Under the pieces are notes generated by a model. It saw nothing but the letters and a program-made list of their open reading frames with translations. It did not search any database and was not told the DNA's origin. This document shows positions 8,030 through 16,022 of a stretch of DNA of 19,818 bases, piece by piece. The position numbers and the translations under genes are program-made. Positions within the stretch are counted from its first letter, which is position 1, and every line of letters begins with the position of its first letter. The DNA lies in contig JAEYTJ010000315.1 in the NCBI GenBank assembly GCA_023434095.1, positions 1-19,818 of the forward strand. Reading direction: 5' to 3'. The stretch comes from Pseudomonadota bacterium. GTDB lineage: Bacteria; Pseudomonadota; Alphaproteobacteria; Rhizobiales; Xanthobacteraceae.

Positions 8030-8854
8030 ATGACCGTATTGTGGACCGAGGCGAAGCTGGAGATCGACGGGGGCGTGCTACCGGCGCGCGTCTATCGCCC
8101 CGGCACGCCGCTGCGCCCGGCGCCGCTGGTGCTGCACCTGCATGGCGGCTGCTTCACCGACGGCGACCTCGACTGCAGCGCCCATCTCTGCCGGATCATG
8201 GCCGAGGCCGGCGCGGTGCTGGTGTCCATCGACTATCCGCTGGCGCCCGAACATCCGTTCCCGGCCGCGCTCAACCAGTCGTTCCAGGCACTTGGCCGGC
8301 TCTATGCCGAGCGGGCGAAATGGGCCGGCCGCGGCGCGCGGCTGTTCGTCGCCGGCGAGGAAGCCGGCGCCAACCTCGCCACCGCGCTCACCCTGATGGC
8401 CCGCGACCAGCAGTCGCCGCCGCTGGCCGGGCAGATCCTGATCTCGCCCATGGTCGACCCCAGCCTGTGCTCCGGCTCCATCCACGCCGCGTCGGCGGGC
8501 GCGTCGGGGTGCAAATGGGCCGATGGCTGGCACCGCTATCTCGGCAGCGCCGACCGTGCCGCCCATCCCTATGCCGCCCCCCTCGGCTCGCGCCGGCTCG
8601 GCGGGCTCGCTCCCGCCCTGATCGTCACCGCCGATGACTGCCCGATCCGCGACGAGAGCCTCGCCTATGCCGAACGCCTGCGCGCCGGTGGGGTGGCGGT
8701 GGAAAGCCACCTGCTCGAAGGCACGAACTGTTCGGACCAGAGCATAGACGCCGCCATCGAAGCCGCCCCGCTGTGGGAAGGGGTCCTGCGGGACCTGTTC
8801 AGCTCCTTTCTGGCGGAACATTCCGCCGCACCCGCTCGCACCATTCGGGCCTGA
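8030..8854 (+). CDS. Alpha/beta-hydrolase-fold protein of the HSL type with the catalytic triad missing
   Basis: This 274-residue protein has the alpha/beta hydrolase-3 (hormone-sensitive lipase-like) fold. Its VLHLHGGC (34-41) matches the HGGG oxyanion loop, DYPLAPEHPFPAAL follows, and TADDCPIRDESLAYAERLRAGGV matches the region of the acidic residue. The nucleophile motif, normally GDSAG, is G109-E-E-A-G113, with Glu at the Ser position (E111). The catalytic Asp aligns with C204 and the catalytic His with C234, in GTNCSD where relatives have a G-x-x-H-G pattern. C41 replaces the third Gly of HGGG. Esterase activity is therefore unlikely. The start is uncertain: ATG 8030 follows GTGGG and suits the homologous N-terminus, while ATG 8018 and GTG 7997 are in frame upstream. 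It is the first gene of the operon with the adaptor and pump, 17 bases before the next gene. Confidence 0.85.
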   Translation: MTVLWTEAKLEIDGGVLPARVYRPGTPLRPAPLVLHLHGGCFTDGDLDCSAHLCRIMAEAGAVLVSIDYPLAPEHPFPAALNQSFQALGRLYAERAKWAGRGARLFVAGEEAGANLATALTLMARDQQSPPLAGQILISPMVDPSLCSGSIHAASAGASGCKWADGWHRYLGSADRAAHPYAAPLGSRRLGGLAPALIVTADDCPIRDESLAYAERLRAGGVAVESHLLEGTNCSDQSIDAAIEAAPLWEGVLRDLFSSFLAEHSAAPARTIRA

Positions 8855-8860
8855 GGCCCG
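8846..8860 (+). other. Hairpin over the hydrolase stop codon, beside the adaptor ribosome binding site
   Basis: CGGGCC-TGA-GGCCCG is a perfect 6-bp inverted repeat whose 3-base loop is the stop codon of the hydrolase-like gene. It ends just before GGAGA, the likely Shine-Dalgarno of the adaptor gene starting at 8872. No T-run follows, so it is not a standard terminator. It could tie adaptor translation to ribosomes finishing the upstream gene. Confidence 0.4.
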
Positions 8861-8871
8861 GGAGACCCGTC

Positions 8872-10191
8872 ATGAGTGACAAGATTTTCGGCACCGACGC
8901 CGCACAGACGCCCATCGCGCACGCCGCCATCGCCCGCGATGCAACCGTCGCCCGCCCCCGCCGCGCCAAGGGCTGGCGGGAGGCGGGGCTCGCCCTGACG
9001 CTCGCACTCATCGCCACCGGAAGCGCGGTCTTCGTCGCCTGGCCGAGCTCGAAAGCGCTCGCCACCGATCCCGCTCCGGCGGAAGCCGCCGCCCCGCCGG
9101 CCATGCCGGTGGAAGTCGCGGTGCTGAAGACGCGCGACACCATGAAGTGGGACGAGTTCTCCGGCCGCCTGCGCGCCGTCGAGGTGGTGGAGGTGCGCCC
9201 GCGCGTCGCCGGCGCGGTCGACAAGATCCATTTCCGCGAGGGAGCGCTGGTCAAGCAGGGCGACCTTCTCGTCACCATCGACCCCGCGCCGTTCCAGGCG
9301 GCGCTGACCCGCTCGGAATCGCTGCGCGAGGCCGCTGCGGCCCGTGTCGAGCTGACCCGCAGCGAGCTGGAGCGCGGCAAGCAGCTGGTCGACAACCGCA
9401 CCGTCTCGGTGCGCGACCTCGACCAGCGCACCAATGCCTACCGCGAGGCGGAAGCGAACCTGCGCGCGGCGGATGCCGCCGTGCAGACCGCCAAGCTCGA
9501 TCTCGGCTACACCGAGGTGCGCGCGCCGGTCGACGGCCGCGTCGGGCGGATCGAGGTGACGGTGGGCAATCTGGTCGCTGCCGGCGCCTCCTCGCCGGTG
9601 CTCACCAGCCTCGTCTCGGTCAATCCGATCTATGTCAGCTTCGACGCCGACGAGAACACCGTCGCCGAGGCGCTGGCCTCGGTCGGCGAGCATGACATCG
9701 CGCTGACCGAGATCGACCAGATCCCGGTCGAGATCACCACCGCCACCACCACCGGGCGTCCGGTGCGCGGCCATCTCCAGCTGGTCGACAACCAGGTGGA
9801 TGCCGCCACCGGCACGTTCCGCCTGCGCGCCGTGTTCGACAATGCGGATGCGCGCCTCGTGCCGGGCCAGTTCGCCCGGGTGAAGATGGGCCGCGCCAAG
9901 ACCCAGCCGGCGCTGGCGGTGAACGAGCGCGCCATCGGCACCGACCAGGACAAGAAGTTCGTCTTCGTGGTCGGCGACGACAACAAGGCGGTCTGGCGCA
10001 AGGTGACGCTCGGCCCGCCCTCGGACGGGCTGCGCGTCATCACCGACGGGCTGAAGGAAGGCGAGCGCATCGTCGTCAACGGCCTGCAGCGCGTGCGCCC
10101 CGGCGCGGTCGTCGCGCCGGAAGTCGTGCCCATGGAATCCGCTTCCGCCGCCTCCGCGACGGACCCGAACACCGCCGTCGCCGCGCGCTGA
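8872..10191 (+). CDS. RND efflux periplasmic adaptor (membrane fusion protein)
   Basis: This 439-residue protein bridges an inner-membrane RND pump and an outer-membrane channel. A cytoplasmic tail of about 34 residues ending in RPRRAKGWRE precedes one membrane segment (about 37-57). There is no lipobox cysteine, so it is anchored by this helix and not by lipid. A biotinyl-lipoyl-like half (VRPRVAGAVDKIHFREGALVKQGDLL) follows at about 105-135. An alpha-helical hairpin comes next, then the second lipoyl half (LDLGYTEVRAPVDGRVGRIEV), and a beta-barrel and membrane-proximal domain with VPGQFARVKM. This is the MexE/AcrA type. It lies 17 bases after the hydrolase-like gene and 38 before the pump, so an operon is very likely. 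Start ATG 8872 has GGAGA upstream. Confidence 0.93.
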   Translation: MSDKIFGTDAAQTPIAHAAIARDATVARPRRAKGWREAGLALTLALIATGSAVFVAWPSSKALATDPAPAEAAAPPAMPVEVAVLKTRDTMKWDEFSGRLRAVEVVEVRPRVAGAVDKIHFREGALVKQGDLLVTIDPAPFQAALTRSESLREAAAARVELTRSELERGKQLVDNRTVSVRDLDQRTNAYREAEANLRAADAAVQTAKLDLGYTEVRAPVDGRVGRIEVTVGNLVAAGASSPVLTSLVSVNPIYVSFDADENTVAEALASVGEHDIALTEIDQIPVEITTATTTGRPVRGHLQLVDNQVDAATGTFRLRAVFDNADARLVPGQFARVKMGRAKTQPALAVNERAIGTDQDKKFVFVVGDDNKAVWRKVTLGPPSDGLRVITDGLKEGERIVVNGLQRVRPGAVVAPEVVPMESASAASATDPNTAVAAR

Positions 10192-10229
10192 TCGCAGCCC
10201 GCCGCTCTGCCTCCTTGGGGGAGGACGCT

Positions 10230-13200
10230 ATGAATCTGTCCAAATTCTTCATTGACCGGCCGATTTTCGCCGGCGTCCTCTCCGTACTGATCTTCCTCGC
10301 GGGGCTGCTGGCCCTGCGGGTGATGCCGATTTCCGAGTATCCGGAAGTCGTGCCGCCGCAGGTCATCGTGCGCGCCACCTATCCCGGCGCCAGCCCGAAG
10401 GTCATCGCCGCCACCGTGGCGACGCCGATAGAGGAAGCGATCAACGGTGTCGAGGACATGCTCTATATGTCCTCCCAGGCGACGACCGACGGCGTGATGA
10501 CGCTGACCGTCACCTTCAAGCTCGGCACCGACCCCGACAAGGCGACGCAGCTGGTGCAGAACCGCGTCGGCCAGGCGGAGCCGCGCCTGCCGGAAGAGGT
10601 GCGCGCGCTCGGCATCACCACCGCCAAGAGCTCGCCGACCTTCCTCATGGTCGTGCACCTCATCTCGCCCAATGACCGCTACGACATCACCTATCTGCGC
10701 AATTACGCGGTGCTGAACGTCAAGGACCGGCTCGCCCGCATCGGCGGCGTCGGCCAGATCGACATCTTCGGCGGCGGCGACTACTCCATGCGCGTCTGGC
10801 TCGACCCGCAGAAGATCGCCGAGCACGGGCTCTCCGCCGGCGACGTGGTCAACGAGATCCGCGCCCAGAACGTGCAGGCGGCCGCCGGCATCGTCGGCGC
10901 CTCCCCGGCGCTGGACGGCGTCGACCTGCAGCTGACCATCAACGCGCAGGGCCGGCTGGAGACCGAAGAGGAATTCGGCGACATCGTCGTGAAGACCGGC
11001 GTCAACGGCCAGGTCGTGCGCCTGCGCGACGTCGCCCGGCTCGAACTCGGCGCCGCCGACTACGCGCTGCGCTCGCTTCTCGACAACAAGCAGGCGGTCG
11101 GCCTCGGCGTGTTCCAGGCGCCGGGCTCCAACGCGCTCGAAATCGCCGAGAATGTCCGCGCCACCATGGCCGAGGTGAAGAAGACGATGCCGGAAGGCAT
11201 CGATTTCGACATCGTCTACGACACCACCCGCTTCGTCGACGCGTCCATCGACGCCGTGGTGCACACGCTGTTCGAGGCAGTGGCGCTGGTCGTCATCGTC
11301 GTCGTGGTGTTCCTGCAGACGTGGCGCGCCTCGATCATCCCGCTGCTCGCGGTGCCGGTCTCCATCGTCGGCACCTTCGCGGTGATGTATCTGTTCGGCT
11401 TCTCCATCAACGCGCTGAGCCTGTTCGGCCTCGTGCTCGCCATCGGCATCGTCGTCGACGACGCGATCGTGGTCGTGGAAAACGTCGAGCGCAACATCGA
11501 GAACGGGTTCACCCCGCGCGCCGCCGCGTATCAGGCGATGAGCGAGGTGTCCGGGCCGATCATCGCCATCGCCCTGGTGCTGGTCGCGGTGTTCGTGCCG
11601 CTCGCCTTCATCACCGGCCTGTCGGGCCAGTTCTACCGCCAGTTCGCGCTCACCATCGCGATCTCGACCGTGATCTCGGCGATCAACTCGCTCACCCTGT
11701 CGCCGGCGCTTGCCGCGCTGCTGCTGCGCGGCCACGACACCCCGCCGGATGCGCTGCAGCGGGTCATCAACTTCCTGTTCGGCTGGTTCTTCCGCGGCTT
11801 CAACTGGGTGTTCTCGCGCGGCTCGCGCGGCTATGGCGGCGGCGTGCGCGGCACGCTGAAGGTGAAGAGCCTGGTCATGGTGTTCTACGCCGTGATGCTG
11901 GGCGCCACCTGGTGGCTGTTCCAGGCGGTGCCGCCCGGCTTCGTGCCGGCGCAGGACAAGCAGTACCTCGTCGGCTTCGCCCAGCTGCCCGACGGCGCCA
12001 CGCTCTACCGCACGGAAGAGGTGATCCGGCAGATGACCGAGATCACGCTCGCCCAGCCGGGCGTGTCCAGCGCGGTCGCGTTCCCCGGCCTCTCCATCGC
12101 CGGCTTCTCCAACTCCTCCAACGCCGGCATCGTGTTCTCGGTGCTCGACCCGTTCGAAGAGCGCAAGAGCCCGGAACTTTCCGCCGGCGCCATCGCCGGG
12201 GCGCTGAACCAGAAGTACGGGGTGATCAAGGGCGCCTTCATCGCCATGTTCCCGCCCCCGCCGGTGCAGGGCCTCGGCGTCGTCGGCGGCTTCAAGATGC
12301 AGCTCGAAGACCGCGCCGGCCGCGGCTACGAGGCGCTGAACGACGTCACCAACGCCTTCATGGCCAAGGCCATGGCGGCGCCGGAGCTGACGGGTCAGTT
12401 CACCACCTACCAGATCAACGTGCCGCAGATCTTCACCAATGTGGACCGCACCAAGGCCCGCCAGCTCGGCGTGCCGATCCAGTCGGTGTTCGAGACGCTG
12501 CAGGTCTATCTCGGCTCGCTCTATGTCAACGACTTCAACAAGTTCGGCCGTACCTACTCGGTGCGGGCGCAGGCCGACGCGCCGTTCCGCGCCCGGCCCG
12601 AGGACATCGGCAAGCTGAAGGTGCGTTCGCTCTCGGGCGAGATGATTCCGCTCTCGGCGCTGCTGACGGTGGAGACCACCGCCGGGCCGGAGCGCGCCCA
12701 GCGCTATAACGGCTTCCTCACCGCCGACTTCAACGCCTCCCCCGCGCCCGGCTATTCCTCCGGCCAGGCGCAGGAAGCGGCGATGCGGATCGCCGCCGAG
12801 GTGCTGCCGCCGGGCTTCGACTATGAATGGACCGACCTCACCTATCAGGAGATCCTGGCCGGCGATTCCTCGCTCATCGTCTTCCCGCTCGCCCTGCTGC
12901 TCGTCTTCCTGGTGCTGGCGGCGCAGTATGAGAGCCTGACGCTGCCCATTGCGATCATCCTGATCGTGCCCATGGGCTTGCTCGCGGCGCTCTACGGCGT
13001 GTGGATGGGCGGGGGCGACAACAACATCTTCACCCAGATCGGCCTCGTCGTGCTGGTCGGCCTGTCGGCGAAGAACGCGATCCTGATCGTCGAGTTCGCC
13101 CGCGAGCTGGAATTCATGGGCCGCAACCCGGTGGAGGCGGCCATCGAGGCCAGCCGCCTGCGCCTGCGGCCGATCCTGATGACTTCCTTCGCCTTCATCA

Positions 13201-13409
13201 TGGGCGTGCTGCCGCTGGTGCTCTCCACCGGCGCCGGCGCCGAGATGCGCCATGCCATGGGCATCGCCGTGTTCGCCGGCATGATCGGCGTCACCTTCTT
13301 CGGGCTGTTCCTCACGCCCGTCTTCTACGTGCTGCTGCGGCGCCTGGCGGGCAACCGCCCGCTGCGGCAGCACGGCGAGGCCCATATCGCGCCGCTTGCG
13401 GCCGAGTGA
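10230..13409 (+). CDS. RND (HAE1 family) multidrug efflux permease, MexF/AcrB-like
   Basis: This 1059-residue proton-driven inner-membrane pump has the usual family length. The N-terminus MNLSKFFIDRPIFAGVLSVL and the ISEYPEVVPPQVIVRATYPGA block match MexF-type pumps. Twelve membrane segments in two halves flank two large periplasmic loops. The proton-relay aspartates are D410 and D411 in GIVVDDAIVVVEN (TM4), and the partner lysine is K948 in GLSAKNAILIVEF (TM10). ATG 10230 is preceded by GGGGGAGG with 5-base spacing. The protein closely follows the MexF pattern, and the Pseudomonas MexEF-OprN locus is also LysR-controlled, so export of amphiphilic antimicrobials or aromatic compounds is likely. 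The substrates cannot be read from the sequence. No outer-membrane channel gene follows, so a TolC-like protein encoded elsewhere must be used. Confidence 0.96.
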   Translation: MNLSKFFIDRPIFAGVLSVLIFLAGLLALRVMPISEYPEVVPPQVIVRATYPGASPKVIAATVATPIEEAINGVEDMLYMSSQATTDGVMTLTVTFKLGTDPDKATQLVQNRVGQAEPRLPEEVRALGITTAKSSPTFLMVVHLISPNDRYDITYLRNYAVLNVKDRLARIGGVGQIDIFGGGDYSMRVWLDPQKIAEHGLSAGDVVNEIRAQNVQAAAGIVGASPALDGVDLQLTINAQGRLETEEEFGDIVVKTGVNGQVVRLRDVARLELGAADYALRSLLDNKQAVGLGVFQAPGSNALEIAENVRATMAEVKKTMPEGIDFDIVYDTTRFVDASIDAVVHTLFEAVALVVIVVVVFLQTWRASIIPLLAVPVSIVGTFAVMYLFGFSINALSLFGLVLAIGIVVDDAIVVVENVERNIENGFTPRAAAYQAMSEVSGPIIAIALVLVAVFVPLAFITGLSGQFYRQFALTIAISTVISAINSLTLSPALAALLLRGHDTPPDALQRVINFLFGWFFRGFNWVFSRGSRGYGGGVRGTLKVKSLVMVFYAVMLGATWWLFQAVPPGFVPAQDKQYLVGFAQLPDGATLYRTEEVIRQMTEITLAQPGVSSAVAFPGLSIAGFSNSSNAGIVFSVLDPFEERKSPELSAGAIAGALNQKYGVIKGAFIAMFPPPPVQGLGVVGGFKMQLEDRAGRGYEALNDVTNAFMAKAMAAPELTGQFTTYQINVPQIFTNVDRTKARQLGVPIQSVFETLQVYLGSLYVNDFNKFGRTYSVRAQADAPFRARPEDIGKLKVRSLSGEMIPLSALLTVETTAGPERAQRYNGFLTADFNASPAPGYSSGQAQEAAMRIAAEVLPPGFDYEWTDLTYQEILAGDSSLIVFPLALLLVFLVLAAQYESLTLPIAIILIVPMGLLAALYGVWMGGGDNNIFTQIGLVVLVGLSAKNAILIVEFARELEFMGRNPVEAAIEASRLRLRPILMTSFAFIMGVLPLVLSTGAGAEMRHAMGIAVFAGMIGVTFFGLFLTPVFYVLLRRLAGNRPLRQHGEAHIAPLAAE

Positions 13410-13419
13410 GCCTTGCTAC

Positions 13420-13489
13420 CCGGCCGGGAGGCCGTTTCCCAAGCGTCGGTTGCCCCCTCGACGCAAGGGAGCGCGGCTCTCCCGGCCGG
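13420..13489. terminator. Large nested inverted repeat after the efflux operon
   Basis: An 11-bp perfect outer repeat (13420-13430 with 13479-13489, CCGGCCGGGAG and its complement) encloses an inner hairpin, GCGTCG (13443-13448) with CGACGC (13459-13464). CCC and GGG flank the inner hairpin across an AA/AA mismatch. It lies directly downstream of the pump stop codon. There is no T-tract, so a classical intrinsic terminator is not shown. It may slow polymerase, protect the transcript 3' end, or be a dispersed repeat. Confidence 0.45.
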
Positions 13490-13558
13490 TCTCGTTCGAC
13501 ACGGCCAGTTGGCGATGGCACATAGAGGCCTCGACTGGCCGACAGGAAGCCGCCGCGC

Positions 13559-13894
13559 ATGAAGCCGATCAAAGCCGACTGGACCGATGTGGTCCTCGTC
13601 TGCCGCAAATGCGCGAAGAAGCTCCATGGCGGCTTCGGCCCGGACCGGGACCAGCCGCTGCCGAAGGCGCTGCGCGCCGCCATCGCCCGGCGCGAGGGCG
13701 GCAAGCCGATGAAGAAGCCACGCAACAAGGGCACGCAGATCGCGGTGATTGAGGTGCCCTGTCTCGACATCTGCCCGAAGAACGCCGCTGTCGTCATTCC
13801 CGCCGGCCGGCCCGGGCGCTGGCTCAGCGTCGCGCGCGGGACCGATCTCGACGCGCTGCTCGACGACATCGCCCCCGCGCGGAAGGAGGTCTGA
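13559..13894 (+). CDS. Small [2Fe-2S] ferredoxin-like (thioredoxin-like fold) protein
   Basis: This 111-residue cytoplasmic protein has four cysteines in two pairs: C15-x2-C18 in VLVCRKCAKK and C68-x3-C72 in EVPCLDICPKNAAVV. A hydrophobic strand precedes each pair, and a GRWLSV strand and terminal helix follow. This layout fits the small thioredoxin-like [2Fe-2S] ferredoxin or predicted metal-binding proteins found in alphaproteobacteria. Cluster binding is inferred from the cysteines only and zinc is possible. AGGAA lies 10 bases upstream of ATG 13559. The gene appears monocistronic: the efflux pump ends 149 bases upstream, and the stop TGA (13892-13894) directly abuts the stop of the convergent FUSC gene. 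No partner reductase or redox enzyme is adjacent. Confidence 0.8.
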   Translation: MKPIKADWTDVVLVCRKCAKKLHGGFGPDRDQPLPKALRAAIARREGGKPMKKPRNKGTQIAVIEVPCLDICPKNAAVVIPAGRPGRWLSVARGTDLDALLDDIAPARKEV

Positions 13895-14917
13895 TCAGGC
13901 CGGCTTTTCCGTCGGCGTATCCGCCTTGGCGGGCGGGTTGAGGGCCCACACCAGCACGGTCATGAGCGTGACGCCGATGACGATGCCCACCAGCCGGTCG
14001 ATCGGCGGGGCGAGGCTGTGCGGCGGCGAGGCGCCGACCAGCGTCACGAGATAGGCAATGGCGGACTGGGTGCCGATATAGGCCTGCTCGGACTTGCCGA
14101 GATGGACGCGGGCGAAGGAGAACACGCCGAGGAACAGCATCGACGCCCACCACCACAGGTGCACGGCATCGATGAGGATCACGGCCAGCGCCGCCGCGCC
14201 GCCCAGCATGCAGCCCAGAATGCGCTGGAAGCCGCGATGGCGCGTCGCCAGCGGGTCGCTGTCGACGACGATCAGGCTTGAGATCAGCACCTGCGGCAGC
14301 TGCGGCAGGTCGAACAGCGACCAGATGATGACGATGGTGAAGGCGCCCAGCCCGGCGATGAGCGACTGGCGCTCGGCATTGAGCGCGCTGGTCGCCGCCG
14401 CCTGCGCCTTCAGCCGCGCGTGGAGTTCGCCCGCCCCCGGCCCCAGCGCCCAGCTCGACAGCGTGCCGCACACCACGCCGATGACGATCTCGAAGCAGCG
14501 GTAATGGGCGAAATCGTAGAGCTGGCCCGGCTGGGTCATCGTATAGAGCATGACCAGCGCGAAGGTGAGCGCGCCGTAGAACCATGCGTAGCCATAGGCG
14601 CTGCGCTGGCGGCCATAGGTGCCCACCGCCGCCGCGATGGTCACCAGCGCCAGCTGCATGAGGTCGTAACCCTCCGCCCACTGGCCGATGAAATAGCCGC
14701 CGATTACCCCGATGAAGGTGCCGAGCACGCGCAGCACGCCCTTGGTGAACAGCGCGTCGCGGTCGACATTGGCGATGATCATGACGCTGAGCGCGGCCCA
14801 GTAGGGCTCGTCCAGACCCATCAGCAGGGCGATATAGACGGCCGCGAGCACGCCGGTGGCGGTGGCGAAGGCTTGCCGGTCGATATCGCTGATGCCGGTG
14901 CCGCCGCCTTCCGCCAT
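13895..14917 (-). CDS. FUSC-family inner-membrane exporter, half-length
   Basis: This 340-residue protein has two blocks of hydrophobic segments. Block one (about 15-160) includes VLAAVYIALLMGLDEPYWAALSVMII. Block two (about 190-325) includes AFTIVIIWSLFD and LVGIVIGVTLMTVLVWAL. A soluble stretch joins them. The W-A-x-L-S-V-M-I motif and the R-V-L-G-T-x-x-G motif (RVLGTFIGVIGGYF) are typical of the fusaric acid resistance/AaeB group. Full AaeB proteins are about 650 residues, so this is a compact form without the large cytoplasmic domain. The start ATG lies 3 bases after the stop of the adaptor gene, indicating tight coupling. Together they probably export aromatic carboxylic acids or similar compounds. 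The substrate is inference. Confidence 0.85.
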   Translation of the reverse strand: MAEGGGTGISDIDRQAFATATGVLAAVYIALLMGLDEPYWAALSVMIIANVDRDALFTKGVLRVLGTFIGVIGGYFIGQWAEGYDLMQLALVTIAAAVGTYGRQRSAYGYAWFYGALTFALVMLYTMTQPGQLYDFAHYRCFEIVIGVVCGTLSSWALGPGAGELHARLKAQAAATSALNAERQSLIAGLGAFTIVIIWSLFDLPQLPQVLISSLIVVDSDPLATRHRGFQRILGCMLGGAAALAVILIDAVHLWWWASMLFLGVFSFARVHLGKSEQAYIGTQSAIAYLVTLVGASPPHSLAPPIDRLVGIVIGVTLMTVLVWALNPPAKADTPTEKPA

Positions 14918-14920
14918 GGC

Positions 14921-15901
14921 TCAGAACCAGATCATCACGCGGGCATCGGCGCCGTTGAACAGGCCGAGGCTCTCGGGCCAGGCGTCGAGCGTCACCTCTA
15001 TGGGGAAGCGCCGGGGGAGCCGCACCCAGTCGGTGGTCGGCTCGACATAGGGGATGACCTGCGGGTTATCGGGCGAGCGGGCGACGCCGCCGGCAATGCC
15101 GCTGACCCGGCCCCAATGCAGCACCCAGGGATCGGAGCCGAGCGTCAGCAGCGCCCGCTGGCCGATCCTGACGCGGGCAAGATGGCGCTCGCTGACATTC
15201 GCCACTACCCGGCGGCGCTTGTCGGTGACGATGGCCAGCACCTCGCTGCCGGGGCGCAGATAGTCGCCCACCCGGGTGACGAAGGGCGCGACGCGTCCGG
15301 CGTCGGGGGCATTCACCACGGTCTTCGACAGGTCGTACTGCGCCTTCGCCACCGCCGCGGCGGCGGATTCGATCGTCGCCTGCGCCACCGCGACCCGCCG
15401 CGCCGCGACCGCGAGCTGCGCCTCGGCGGCCATCACATTGGCACCGGCGGTGGCGACGTCGCGGGTGGCGACATCGAGCGTCGCCTCGGGCGAATAGCCT
15501 TCCTTCTCCAGCGTCTTCACCCGCAGCAGCTGGTCCTGCGCGTTGGTCTGCACCGCCTGCGCGGCGGTGACGGCGGCCTTGGCGGCGTTCACCTCGTCCT
15601 GCGTCAGCTCGAGATCGGCGCGGGCCGTGGCGAGCGCTGCCTGGGTTTCCCGCAGCTTCAGGGCATAGGGCGTGCGCTCGATGCCGAACAGAAGCTGGCC
15701 GGCCGTGACGGGCTGGTTGTTCTGCACCGCGAGTTCGGAGACCGGCCCCTCCACCTGGGCGGAGAGGACGACGATGTCGCTCATCACATAGGCGTCGCCG
15801 GTATAGGCGAAGAACCGCACGCAGGTTTCATAGGCCGCGAACAACCCGAGAATCACCCCGACGATCAGCGCAACGGGGTGGCGGATAAGACGGCTCAGCA
15901 T
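14921..15901 (-). CDS. EmrA/AaeA-type efflux adaptor (HlyD family)
   Basis: This 326-residue adaptor has one N-terminal membrane helix (about 10-28, ALIVGVILGLFAAYETCV). A lipoyl half follows (SDIVVLSAQVEGPVSELAVQ with NNQPVTAGQLLFGIE). A long Ala/Gln-rich helical hairpin covers about 80-195, then the second lipoyl half (KTVVNAPDAGRVAPF) and a beta-barrel. YVMSDIVVLSAQVEGPV resembles the DAYV/AYVxxD start of EmrA/AaeA proteins. It pairs with the FUSC exporter starting 3 bases downstream. The upstream channel gene on the same strand ends 121 bases before it. That gap contains a 7-bp hairpin (15978-15984 with 15994-16000), so the pair may have its own promoter. No DUF1656 (AaeX-like) gene lies between adaptor and exporter. 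Confidence 0.9.
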   Translation of the reverse strand: MLSRLIRHPVALIVGVILGLFAAYETCVRFFAYTGDAYVMSDIVVLSAQVEGPVSELAVQNNQPVTAGQLLFGIERTPYALKLRETQAALATARADLELTQDEVNAAKAAVTAAQAVQTNAQDQLLRVKTLEKEGYSPEATLDVATRDVATAGANVMAAEAQLAVAARRVAVAQATIESAAAAVAKAQYDLSKTVVNAPDAGRVAPFVTRVGDYLRPGSEVLAIVTDKRRRVVANVSERHLARVRIGQRALLTLGSDPWVLHWGRVSGIAGGVARSPDNPQVIPYVEPTTDWVRLPRRFPIEVTLDAWPESLGLFNGADARVMIWF

Positions 15902-15977
15902 GAAAGGCGCGGCTCCACGGGTTCCGGCCCGGAGCCGGCGCGGCGCATCATCGCGGCTTTGACGTGCGCGCTCAATC

Positions 15978-16000
15978 CTCCTCCACTACCGGCGGAGGAG
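15978..16000 (-). terminator. Hairpin after the MscS-family gene
   Basis: CTCCTCC (15978-15984) and GGAGGAG (15994-16000) form a perfect 7-bp stem with a 9-base loop, 23 bases downstream of the channel stop codon. No clear T-run follows on the - strand (GGATTG), so termination is only a possibility. It could also separate the channel gene from the adaptor-exporter pair. Confidence 0.35.
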
Positions 16001-16022
16001 CTTCGCGCAACGAGGTTAGCGC

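Noticed and set aside
9630..13385. A 1251-codon open frame on the - strand, antisense to the adaptor and pump genes
   Set aside because: Its translation is rich in His, Arg, Asp and Gly without domain motifs. It mirrors the codon pattern of the RND gene in GC-rich DNA, while the + strand frame is a full-length recognisable pump.
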